Under the pieces are notes generated by a model, which was not told the origin of the DNA, searched no databases, and saw nothing but the letters and a program-made list of their open reading frames with translations. From Lepidonotus clava (Eukaryota > Annelida > Polychaeta > Phyllodocida > Polynoidae), in NCBI GenBank assembly GCA_936440205.1, contig OW387136.1, positions 29,369,927 through 29,433,926 on the forward strand: a stretch of 64,000 nt of DNA, written 5' to 3'. Shown in pieces: positions 53,928 through 64,000 of this stretch; position 1 is the stretch's first letter; each line of letters begins with the position of its first letter. Both the position numbers and the translations under genes were made by a program.

Positions 53928-54295
53928 AGGGAGCCAAAAACAATATTGTGTCAAAATATGTCAAAATTTTGCAAACTCAAATAACCATGAAAATACTTTC
54001 TAGGAGTCTAACTTTAGCCATTGGTACAGTATGAATCATGTTAACTAGCTTTAAGTTGACTTAAATTCCATTATACTCATGTGATGTGTGCCTGAAAACA
54101 GCAATGTTTGTAAACAAACCAATATTGGTGGGTCACCAAAATTGACCTGGGATGAGTTTTCATCTATTTTGATGTAGTTAAAGTCTGTTTTCACATTCTA
54201 TATTATACCACAGGCCTAGGCTATGGCCATAGGATATTATTTCAATAGTTAACAGAATTTGCAAAATTTTGACCTTACATTGCTTTTGGCTCCCT
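53928..54295. mobile_element. TTAA-type MITE with about 45-bp inverted ends (368 bp)
   Basis: Ends AGGGAGCCAAAAACAAT and ATTGCTTTTGGCTCCCT are flanked by TTAA at 53924-53927 and 54296-54299. The inverted match continues inward through GTCAAAATTTTGCAAA. No coding capacity. The AGGGA tip resembles that of the 1870/13574 family, but the rest differs. Confidence 0.85.
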
Positions 54296-54305
54296 TTAAT
54301 ATCAC

Positions 54306-54462
54306 CAGGGGTGGATACAGAAACTTTAGAAGAGGGGGGCGCAAATATAAAAAACAGTCCCGGCGCCCCCTTCGGACGCACCAGTTTTGAATTAGAAAAA
54401 TTGATCTGGGGCCAAAAATTGGGGGTTTGGGGGCGCGCGCCTGGTACGTCCCACCGCTACTG
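54306..54462. mobile_element. Short hAT-like MITE relic
   Basis: The left end CAGGGGTGGATACAG and the right end CGTCCCACCGCTACTG are imperfect inverted hAT-type termini around a GGGGGCGC-rich interior. It lies 7 bp right of the previous MITE's target duplication. The 8-bp duplication is not clear. Confidence 0.4.
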
Positions 54463-56879
54463 ATCATCTATAATCCGCGACGTCCACGGATACTAAATCT
54501 CAGTTCCACGCTCCACATCGATGCGTTCGGCAGAGCGCCCTATAAAGTTTAACGGGAATACGAAAAGTCCATATAGGGTGAGCACAAATAGGCCATATTT
54601 CTGATGATGTTGTCTGCTTTTAGCGTAGACTGTCGGTGTATTTGAGCAGGAGCTCGATTGCAGACACGTCCGTCTAACGCCGTCGTCCTAATACGGAGCA
54701 GGGATTTTAAAAGTACACAACTTCCCTTTGAAGCTAAGTAGCCGTGTCTCATAAGAATGACGTCGGCATGTTTTCTCATCACAGAGTAACTCAGATTTAA
54801 GACGCTACTGGTATAGTTTATAACTGTGGAAAGTGTGTTGTTCCTCCATCTACATATTCTTAGATTCATTTCAATTATTCTATTAAACAACAAGACGATA
54901 AGATTAACAGGAGACGCGTAGCTGCCGCTAAATTCAAGTGCGCTCACATAATATGTATATCATGATTAAATTGTCTGTCCTCATATTTGATCGGTAAGAT
55001 TACTGTAAAGGTGAATCGACAGCTTCCCGGAGACCATGTTCGATCTATTTTATATAGGACACTGCCTTTTGTATAGACGGGTCGCAGACCTCATGCAGGG
55101 GCCGGTTATAAGACCAGAATACATCAAAGTATGCAACTCAATAAAAAGCGCGGCCGAGGGGGATGTTGGTCTAGTTTAGTTTCTGTGATAAACATGTACG
55201 CCAAGTGAGACCTATTTATAAAGGCCACGCGCCTTATATGACAAGAAAAAAACTCCAGGGTCGTATTCTTCCTTAGACCATGGTTTTTCACCGACTCTTC
55301 TAAGGTATCTGCAAGGTGTTCACTTATCTTAATCAATATGCGGACCTTATAAACGAGGCCCCTCCTAGCGAAAATATGTGCAGCGTCAGGAGAGGCTGAA
55401 ATAGTTTCCTACGCTTTGGTAGACTAATGGTATCTTAGAAGTCCGATCACAGGTTGCTGGAGCATTTCGAATAGTAACAAAGGAATGGACTATTTGTTAA
55501 ATCGTATAACGTTTCACATTCTTGCACGTTTTTGCACGTGAAAACGGATTGGCGGAGGACACCACCCCAGATCGACACCTGCCCACTATAACATCGGCAG
55601 GATTTCTTCCAGGTATTCTGTCATTTATTTAACGACCAATAACAACTGTTGTCAACAGAACAGCGGGCAGAACCTGATCGCTAATTGTTAAATGAAAATA
55701 GCTGATTCTTTTGATCATACATGTACACATGACGTCCTGTTGTTTTCGACAGAATTTAATGGTTATGATGCTATTTACGAACGGGCGATCGGTATCCAGC
55801 TGTTGTAGTAGGCATTGGACCCCCTTAAATGAGTTTCTGAAATCTCTCTACATTGGTTTCCCCTACCCAGGATATCCCAACAGTGATATAGGGCCTAACA
55901 CAGTTGACATTTTTTAACTATCGTGCAGCTTTAAGTTTTGTTGAGACACTCCTTAGGATGACCACACATTTATCGCGCTATAATACACCTGCACCATCCA
56001 ATCAAAATAGTTTTCAAACAAACATATCATTTCTTTAAGTTTATATTTGTGGATCGCCCCCTTATTTCTCGCTGTCTAATAACACTCTTGATAAGAGGCA
56101 TTTTATTATTCGAAGTACTGGATTAGAGAAATGACGTCAGAAAATCGTACAAGAAACTCAGTTATAGGTTATGGCTTTCATCAAATCTGGAAAGACTATA
56201 CTGCAGAACGGAAACTGATGAGACCATACTTGTAAGAAGAGGAAATTGTACACCAACAAGTTGCAACCGACCAGAGCAATATAATAATTACGTTTTGTCA
56301 TAATTATATCAGCCGGTATATCGATATCTATGTAATGCATTTTTACAGCTTAGTTAAAAATACTTTCTGGGAAATAGCAATTCAGTATTTCGCCGTAGTA
56401 TATTCGTTCTTGCTGTTCCAATATTCTTATAGCAAATACACCCTATTCCTTACCCCTACCTCCACTACCATAATATTCATTATCTTCGAGTCATTTCATA
56501 TCGAATATTTGGACTACATCAAGACTAGCAGGCTTATTATGCTTTTCCATTGACTATATCCCGATTATTACAACCAACCCTTAAAACTGTTGAACTGAGT
56601 TCGGTTTCCATCTGTAACTGGACCTTAATGTTTAGATATTGTTTTATACCTCATACAGTGTGACTGTTTGTACATGTAGCATGTAAAACTAAAAACATAA
56701 GATGTGAGATTCTGACTCTAGGTTGAAATTAGCAGTTTACTGATGCAGGCCCATAGACAGGGGTGGTTTGGGGGATTTGTACGAACCCCCCCCCCTCCCC
56801 TTGGACGGACCCTCCTTTAAAATATGACTTTAAAATAAGATAAAAAAAAAATCCTTAGTCTGGTATGTGTTGGTAGGTG
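54463..56879. other. Intergenic, no gene seen
   Basis: A 132-codon minus-strand frame (54549-54947) lacks recognisable motifs and is not called. A C-run lies near 56788-56803. Confidence 0.45.
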
Positions 56880-57171
56880 CACGTTATATAAGTAGAGCTC
56901 CCAGGGGTAGAGCTTAAGGCCGACTATCCTAGATCAAAAGGGTTAAGGTGTGTGGTGACGTCACAGGTGCGGAGCCCGTCACAAAGGGCGGGCTGATTGA
57001 GAGGCGGCGGGTTATGAGTGGGGCTGGCGGCAGTAAGGAGACGGAGGTGTTTTATTGGCGGATTCAGCACGTCCTCTGAGGCCCCCAGCACCGGTGTCAG
57101 CCCAGCAGCCGGATTAGGCCTAGATGTGTCAGGTCGGCCTAACGTCGGCCTGGCTTAGGCTGGCCGTGCAG
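56880..57171 (+). promoter_or_regulatory. Promoter-like GC-rich stretch ending in a consensus splice donor
   Basis: A TATATAAGTAGAG box near 56886 is followed by a TGACGTCA site, AAGGGCGGGCTGATTGAGAG (GC-box-like), and a CpG-rich stretch of about 200 bp. This ends GTGCAG followed by the donor GTGAGT at 57172-57177. The arrangement fits a promoter plus a non-coding first exon of a gene continuing to the right. No downstream exon was identified in the window. Confidence 0.4.
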
Positions 57172-57829
57172 GTGAGTAGGCGGTGTAGGTGGGTGAACGG
57201 CCGCCCCCAGGGATGGATAACTCTAGGTTACCTTGTTCGATGTTGGGGAAGGGAAACTCAATTAGTCAAGCAAATCAACTTTTTTTTATAGGGTCATCAA
57301 AGATTTAAAGTTGCAATTGGATTCACTTGAAATTGCGTTAAAGGTCGAGGAACCTTGATATACCAGGTGGGTAACGGATTACTGTGGGAATGATGATTTG
57401 GAGATGGACATAGCTACACTGTCACCTTACCCTACTTCGCTGTTCATTTCAACAGTGATACTCAAGTGGCAACTTCCTTCTCCCCCATTTGTAAGATACC
57501 CCAAATACGTCTCTAAAATGCTGTTCAATATTATTTTCCCAAGGTTATACAGGGCTACAGATTACGCAGATTACACCCAAAGAGTAGTGGATAACCAGTT
57601 CGACTAGATCGACACCCTGCTTTTCATATACTACTTACACAATGGAACCTGCTAAAAAGTGCTTGTTTTCTAAACTTCTATGCAAGTTAACTATAATTAA
57701 ACAATTAGGGACACTGGAGAGTGATGGACATTTCCCGGATATAAAGGTCCATGGCTCAAATAATGATGATCACTTGTTTTTTTTGGCTTGTACAAAGCAC
57801 TATGATCAGATCTATGGAGGTGAGAATCA

Positions 57830-57930
57830 CGGCTAGCTAAGGTGGTCTAACAGGCAGCGAATGGGTTCGAACCCAGGCTGGCCGGGTGCAATGCCAGCAT
57901 GCTAATGGGAACCACTAGACCGTCCCATCC
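57830..57930. repeat. tRNA-derived SINE relic
   Basis: TAGCTAAGGTGG (57834-57845) fits box A, and the palindromic GGGTTCGAACCC (57863-57874) fits box B at tRNA-like spacing. GTGGTCTAAC and CACTAGACCG form an outer inverted pair. The acceptor stem is not intact, so a working tRNA is unlikely. Confidence 0.5.
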
Positions 57931-58840
57931 CCCTTATGAGCATCTTTATGTTTATTTCTTAAAGGCACCGTAACCATATTAGCAAATATAAAAAAAGGCT
58001 TTTGATTATGTTTTGATATTTTTGGCATAGAAAGAAAAACATTTGGAATGAAAGAAAAACATGGCATGCATTAAAGAAGTTTAAATGGTTGATATTGGCG
58101 TTTTCCCGGGAATGTGCTATGAGTGAGAAAACAAAGATATAAAGAATGCTTTTTTTATGTTATCTTTTTAAAGTATATATACTATTGCATTATCAATATG
58201 TTCAACTGAAGTAAAAGTATTTTAATGAGTTTAAGGGACAGGGCTATTTGGATCCGAATATTTGGCAAGCACAACATACTGATTATGCTTTGTCGTAAAT
58301 CGCGTGATTTGAAAGGACCTATTTTGCATTTTCCAATACTAGGAGTGTACACTTCTCAAAATTGATTCCCCCCTTTAAAACCTTAATAGTAAAAAATCTG
58401 TTGGAAATTACCAAGAAAACTAACAACAAGACATATAGTTACCACGTTCCTGGACATTTGCCCACTCTGCGCACACTGTTTTCTACTTAATGACTATTCA
58501 TGAAGCTGTCTGACCAGCAGCCAATCACCATCTGTCGTCCCCGGGTCAGGCCCGACATGGTCGCCGGCCGATTGACAGGTGCAGGCCACACCTCCGGCCA
58601 TTTATCAACCACAGGTATTGAGTTGTAAAATAATTCCACCCACCGGGATCCATTTAAGAGCCTTTTTAATACAAATTATCATTTTGCAAGGACTCTTGAT
58701 CTTTGTTTTTCAATTTCTTATATGATACATGTAGTTAGGTTTCCAATTTTGGAGTATTAGGCTGATGTAACATATCGGTCTATCCATATTGTTTTGGTAT
58801 GGATAATCAGAGAATTAGCTGGTCTGAAATAAAGACGAAA
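57931..58840. other. Intergenic, no feature seen
   Basis: AT-rich, with one short GC-richer patch near 58530-58600. No supported gene. Confidence 0.5.
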
Positions 58841-60021
58841 CACTGCACAAAATTAGACCTTTAATGAACTTTAATTTTGTAAATGGAGCCATTGACATTC
58901 ATTAAAGGCATAGGATTTGTCACCTTTGCAATACCTTTGCAAGCTTTTTGATGAATTTTTAAAGGTCACCTGAAAAAGGTTTGTAAAGGTCTTGTAAAGG
59001 TGACCTCCCAGCAAACACACAACGTTCAGACAACGTTGTGCAACATTACCTTTCTACAACATTTGAAGAAAAACGTTACAGCAACGTTGCCACCACGTTG
59101 TAAGATAATGTTGGGTTGCAACATTGCCACAACATTGTAAAATAATGTTGTAAAAACGTTGTTTATGACAACGTTATTTTCACAACGTTGCAGCAACATT
59201 GTATTATGACCTAAAAACAACATACAGGTGGCACCACTGTTTAAAAGGTTACATATTTCAAAAACGTTTTTCAAAATATGTCATTCAGGATAAATACTTA
59301 AAAAATGTTTTCAGTTGAAATGAATTAATAACATGTTCTGAATAAGGTAATATGGTTTTATTACATATTTTAGCAAAATAATCATATTATGAGTGAAATG
59401 TAGGTTAATGTTAAGGTTAAACACCTATTTCGTAGCTCCATAATATAATGCACTTTCTTAGCTTTGAAATACTCAATTGTAAATGCAACAGGTCATTAAC
59501 CTGATATGATCTAATCTTATGAGCAATAAGGTTGGTGTTCCGAGAGTACATGTACTCTTGAATGAATATTATGTGATCTTAAATAAAACTGTAGATTTGA
59601 TAAGTTTTTCAAATAAATACTTTCATATGTTTGATAATGTTGCAAAAATGTGCAACATTTTTAAATGGGCAAGGATGGGACTGGTAATTTTTAACAAACA
59701 GCCCTAATAACATTCAGAATATCAATTGTATTATACATGGGAATTCTAGGTCTGTGCCCAAACAAATATTTAGGTTGTGAAGAGGTTGTAAATTGGTTAT
59801 TATACAACGTTGTGTATAACGTTGCTGCAACCTCTCTGGGAGTCCACATTTTTACGTTGCGACAACATAATTTTGCAACGTTGTTACAACCAAAGTGTAA
59901 CGTTGTAGCAATGTTGTAACAACGTGAAATTGTTTGCTGGGCTTTCCCTTTCCTTTAGCACACCTCAATGGCTCCATTTACAGAAACTTAAAGGTCTTAA
60001 AAAGTCTTTTTTCGTGCAGTG
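58841..60021. mobile_element. MITE with CACTGCAC ends, interrupted by a second element
   Basis: It starts CACTGCACAAAA and ends TTCGTGCAGTG. Inner arms AGACCTTTAA, GTAAATGGAGCCATTGA and their inverse near 59968-59997 confirm the pairing. Without the inserted 59007-59941 element it is about 246 bp. An inverted AAAGGTCACCT / AAAGGTGACCT pair lies just left of the insertion. Confidence 0.75.
59007..59941. mobile_element. Element with CCCAGCAAAC ends, filled with AACGTTG repeats (935 bp)
   Basis: Termini CCCAGCAAAC and GTTTGCTGGG are inverted copies. Both flanks (about 59010-59220 and 59795-59935) are dense in ACAACGTTG, GCAACATTG and variants in both orientations. The middle 500 bp is AT-rich and non-coding. 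It is nested in the 58841-60021 MITE and therefore younger. No clear target duplication. Confidence 0.8.
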
Positions 60022-61741
60022 AAACATTTAGTATTCCAAAGGTTCCAGCTCACTTACTTGAGCAACCGATGTCATATAAAGATAAATGTTGTCTCATGGG
60101 CGGATAGTTTCACCAATAATAAATTATCGCCAGTTATAATTACTTCTCTACCCATCGGATTAGTTATTTGACAATAAGCACTAACGATTTACAGGGAATT
60201 AGTGACGTTCATCTGAGCATGCGTCGCACAATCTGAAATGTCCGGTGCACTGTTCTTGCAATAATATAAGGAAGGCCCATTGCTTACCAAGCATCATAGT
60301 AATATGATTTGCAAACTTACTATTTGCAGAATAAACTACATGTTATTACCAAGTAAACTGCGCAGGGTAAAATAATTTCAATTCTGCAGATAATCTTCTT
60401 TCCAATAAATGCTTAGACAGCAAAATTACATGTTTGGTTGAGCACTACAGCCATGCGAACGCTAGTTCTTGCTCAATCAATTTTACCCTAACAGAATAGA
60501 GAATCCCCTGACCCGTTGTGGGCCAAAGGATCCATGAAGGCTTGGTTGTACGTTCCCCAGGCCTTTCACAATCCTCATCACATAACGCACCAATTAACGA
60601 TCAACCCCCCCCTCAGTGCGAGGCACTCAGCGGCCGTTAGATCCATATTGAAATTGTAACAGCCTTCATGAGTTGAAAAAACACCGACTCTTTGAGATCA
60701 ATGGCAACATCTAATGATATGGCCATAATGGCCTTAATTCATTTCACCTAACTCAGAGAATAGCGTCCACCAACACTCGTTGGGGGTGTTGAACATCTGT
60801 TAAAGGGACCACGTTTGGTCCAGTGAAAATAAGGCATAGAGAAATAACATAAATAGATGGGCGTGCTGGATAAGCTGATGCCCTGAAGGGGCTCTCTGAC
60901 CTCGTAAGGGCGGGGGGCCAATCGCCAATAACGAGGTTTATCACGCGAAATCCGGAAACGGCCACATTGCGGCCTTTGTCATCTGCGTTGACAGCCGTCA
61001 CTAGCGGCGTAATGACCAGCTACGTTACGCCTGGCCGGCGCGCGGGGCCTGCCGTACAGCTACACAGATTAAGGGTACTTGCTCCAGTGCGAATACGTTT
61101 AGTTATCACATAAATGTATATTTGTACCTACTTGCTGGCAAAGAGCTTAGGCCTGTTCTTAATGCCCTGAACCTGCCTGAGACGTTGACAAACTGAAGCC
61201 AGCACAATGTCCTGCGAGTTTGATATTGAATTGTTTTTCAAAATAGGTTTGGACATAGCCAGATAGTTTAAGGTGTGTTGAAGTTTGTATTCGGCGTATT
61301 ATGTTTGATAACAAAACGTTGCGCATTTTGTGCGCATGCCTGTCCCAACTAAAAGAGAATGATGCTTGGAGAGCTACTTCAACAGTCGTGATATGACAGC
61401 TCATACAATAATAATATTGAATAACATGCATAACAGATAGTTCTTTCTAAGTGTGGGGCATTATCTGCAGAATGTTTTCACTATGAATATCGTTGTACAA
61501 TTATTTCACTTTCCTGTTTCTGATGGCATGTGTTGACAATGATACGATTTATAGTGTGTTTCAATACAAAGGAGTCTAGTAGTTTTGAGAATGTACGAAA
61601 TGTATGAAGTCAATCTGCAGATTAGATTATTTTGACATTTGTTGATAGGCCTATCCGAATAACAATTAATGGTTCTCACTGTGCAATACAAGTTAAACTT
61701 CGTTTCCGAATTATGCTCATCACTGATACAATGTAAAAAGT
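60022..61741. other. Intergenic, no gene seen
   Basis: No supported exon. There is a GC-rich patch near 61010-61060 (GGCCGGCGCGCGGGGCC) without further promoter features. Confidence 0.5.
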
Positions 61742-61822
61742 AAGTACTGTAAATCTACGGCAAAAGTTGCTGGCAGCGAAATCCCGAGCAATTAGGCCTA
61801 TTGCTGTAGATTTACAACACTT
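61742..61822. repeat. Short hairpin repeat (81 bp)
   Basis: The 22-bp arms AAGTACTGTAAATCTACGGC... and, inversely, AAGTGTTGTAAATCTACAGC... face each other across a 37-bp loop, directly left of the second Ngaro copy. Probably a tiny palindromic MITE. Confidence 0.6.
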
Positions 61823-61827
61823 ATTTT

Positions 61828-64000
61828 GTATTATTTTGGGGTCCGATACCTTAAAATTGTTATTTCCGGGAGCAGGGCGGTGAAGTAACCTCTTCCATTA
61901 CCGTGGTTACGCGGATCCGTTGACGGGTCACTATATAAACTCGGAGCGTAACCGTTTCATTTCAGTTGCTCCCACACCACCGTCCTGCTCACATCGTCAA
62001 TTGGTACAACCGGCTGGGGAAAGCGGTTAAAAGTAGAAAGGCTTCTACTTACCAGTGACAAGACGGTTACGAAGATCTTGCACATAGTTCCGAACAGTTT
62101 TGGAGATGGCGGGTTTAAATTTTTGCAGGACTTGCAAAATGCTTCACGCCGCTCCGACGGGCAAAAAATGCAAGGTTGCATCATCTACGGGTGTGTATTT
62201 GAAGGAGCAGCAGGGTACAGCCCAAGATGTGTCCTCGATACGTCTAAAGGGGGAAAAGATGTTCGCTGATGAACAAGGAGCACGGATCGGCAAGTTGGAG
62301 AAGACGGTTACGAGGATGTCGGAGAACATCGAGATTCTCGTCAAGGCTGCGACGGCTGGAGCTGGCGTCAAGACGGCCAGCAAGACGGCTCAACCGTCCT
62401 CAGATGAAGTATCCTCTTCAGAGTGGGAGGACGTCAAGCCGAGCCCCGTTACGTAGTTCAAACTCCTCCGATTCGTCGGGCAACAGGTCTTCCTCATCCT
62501 CCTCCGACAGCGCTCCTCCTGAGGAAGGTAAAAAGCACACAAAGAGATTTGGCCAGAAAAAATTCTTTGCTAAGGGCGATGAACCCAAATGTGTAGAAGA
62601 TATTCTGTTACTGGGAGTTAAGACAGTAGAGAAATTAATCGTTGAAAAGGAGGATCCATCGCCAGTTGTAAAACATTTGAAGGTACTAACCGAGAAGGCT
62701 ACTAAGAAAATGTATACTTTCGACACTTTCAACAAATATGACCGGGCAGTAAGAGAGAGGGCCAACAGGCTAGGGGTAACGCAGTTTGCCTCAGTGGATC
62801 AAGAGGAGATTTTCTCCCACTTTAGTTTTGAAAATATATTCAAGGCTAGCTCGGGTAAGACATCCTACGGGGAAAACAAAAGCCGTTACAGGCTCGGGCG
62901 AGAAGATCTGTTTTAGGTTTAATTCAGCGCAAGGATGTCCAGGGAAATGTAATATGTCACATATTTGCATTGTTTCTGAGAAGGCGGGTCACTCAAAGAA
63001 CGATTGTTATCGTAACGGCCCGAAAAAGGAACAGAAATAGGAGGGGGAATCTAAATTTGGCTTGCAGGTCATTGTAGGAGTTAATCTTCGTAACGGTTTT
63101 AACTTATCTGAAAACGATGACGTCACGCCCCGGGGGCTAGCAAGCCAGTCGTGTCAAAGCTGTCCAGACCGTAATATTCCTCCTCCTACGGTGAAAGTAC
63201 AGCACCGTAATGATTCTATGGTAGTCCAGGGTGGTCCTTATGGTAATTCCATCAATGTTGATCGAGTATTTTGTAAGAATGTGATGGAAAACGCATCTAA
63301 ATGCGTCTCCGCAAACGCCTGCTGTTGTCCGCCTGACCCTGTTTACGCGGGTAATGCCGGTACAGAAACCAGTGACGTCACTGATAGTGGGGCAGAAAGT
63401 ACACAGGCGGATGCGAGGATGCGAGTAAAAAATCATCTCGCAGCAATCCTTTTCGCGAAAAAGGTGGGGATTTCGCTAAAATCCATTATTATAGTAGTGA
63501 TAGTCATGTAGACGAGATCACGCCGGACAAGCCGGTATGCGATTTATTTTCGGAAATTCACTCGAAAACTTAGTATACGAGAATTATTCAGAAAAAATTA
63601 TTTTTACTGTCACTTCCTCTTCGGGGAAACTAGTACGTGTTCGTGAGGAATGCGCACAAGGCATCTGCCAGTGCGAATTCTTTATCGGCAACGCATTGGC
63701 CCAATTGAAGCCGTGTCGCTTCAATTATATATTGTCCTGATGGTGGTCTCAGGCCAATCACAGACTGCAGTATGCCAAAAGACATTTCAATAAATAATTT
63801 TTGTGATAACATTATTGAAGAGTTTAAATACAAAAGTGTAGAAAATGTTCTGTCCATTCTACAGGAGGGAGACTATATGGGCGTAGTTGATATTAAGTCA
63901 GCCTATCGTGCGGTTCCTATTTTTCCAGACCATACAAGATATATGGGCCTTAGATGGGATATAGATGGTGAGGAGGTATACATTCAAGACAATAGGCTAG
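61828..64000 (+). mobile_element. Second Ngaro-type element (fossil), running off the right edge
   Basis: It begins with an A1 repeat (61828 to about 62004) like that at 42096, including CTATATAAACTC. A gag-like ORF1 region follows (about 62100-63740; shared landmarks KKCKVA, GKLEKTVTRMSENIEILVK and FDTFNKYDRAVRERANRLG; a CCHC-like GKCNMSHICIV-type finger near 62950-63010). It ends with the start of reverse transcriptase, VVDIKSAYRAVPIF. It is closely related to the 42096 element but a separate, more altered copy, with a few breaks in the visible part. The right end is outside the window. Confidence 0.85.

Noticed and set aside
54549-54947. 132-codon minus-strand frame
   Set aside because: No motif, no codon-use or context support; probably chance.
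57834-57930. Functional tRNA gene
   Set aside because: Box A and B matches are present, but no proper acceptor stem or anticodon arm can be drawn; a SINE relic fits better.

Overview
This is a eukaryotic, intron-rich and repeat-rich window, most likely from a deuterostome invertebrate. An amphioxus-like genome is my best guess; this is inference only, from gene structure, transposon types and the general look of the repeats. One host gene can be identified with confidence: UFL1, the UFM1-protein E3 ligase, on the + strand. Sixteen exons lie between 5629 and 37690, with clean GT/AG borders and one continuous frame of 755 codons plus a TGA stop. The first coding exon (about the first 25-30 residues) was not found and is probably left of the window. 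The two largest introns, 10807-23555 and 23687-30698, are filled with small DNA transposons (MITEs), minisatellites and G-rich tracts.

Left end (1-5628): a minus-strand reading frame, open across 1-945 and running off the edge, looks like the first part of a retroelement. Next comes a TIR element (1834-3025) carrying a nested TTAA-type MITE, then a 12-bp minisatellite (about 3090-3735), then a second TTAA-type element (4068-4925).

UFL1 introns: notable items are a second copy of the first TTAA MITE (13574-13766), a foldback element built of hairpin-forming repeats (14865-15418), MITEs at 21571-21739 and 26098-26412, a 21-bp minisatellite (about 28021-28255), very long G and C runs, and a minisatellite in intron 33412-37544 interrupted by two independent transposons inserted 6 bp apart.

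Right half (37691-64000): no further host gene was identified. It is dominated by a Ngaro/DIRS-type tyrosine-recombinase retrotransposon (42096-49946). Its split direct repeats are in the order A1 ... B1-A2-linker-B2, and a young gag-only LTR element (42717-46098, minus strand, identical LTRs, 5-bp target duplication) has inserted into it. A second Ngaro copy starts at 61828 and runs off the right edge. A solo A-linker-B unit (40450-40752) and a B-like fragment (about 53593-53672) are further relics of the family. Other features are two nested MITEs (58841-60021), a 368-bp TTAA element (53928-54295), a GC-rich promoter-like stretch ending in a consensus splice donor (about 56880-57172), tRNA-like SINE relics, and a few unidentified coding-like blocks on the minus strand.

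The retroelements are treated as fossils: family, parts and relative age only. All gene and element calls rest on reading the sequence and on remembered family features; no database search was possible.
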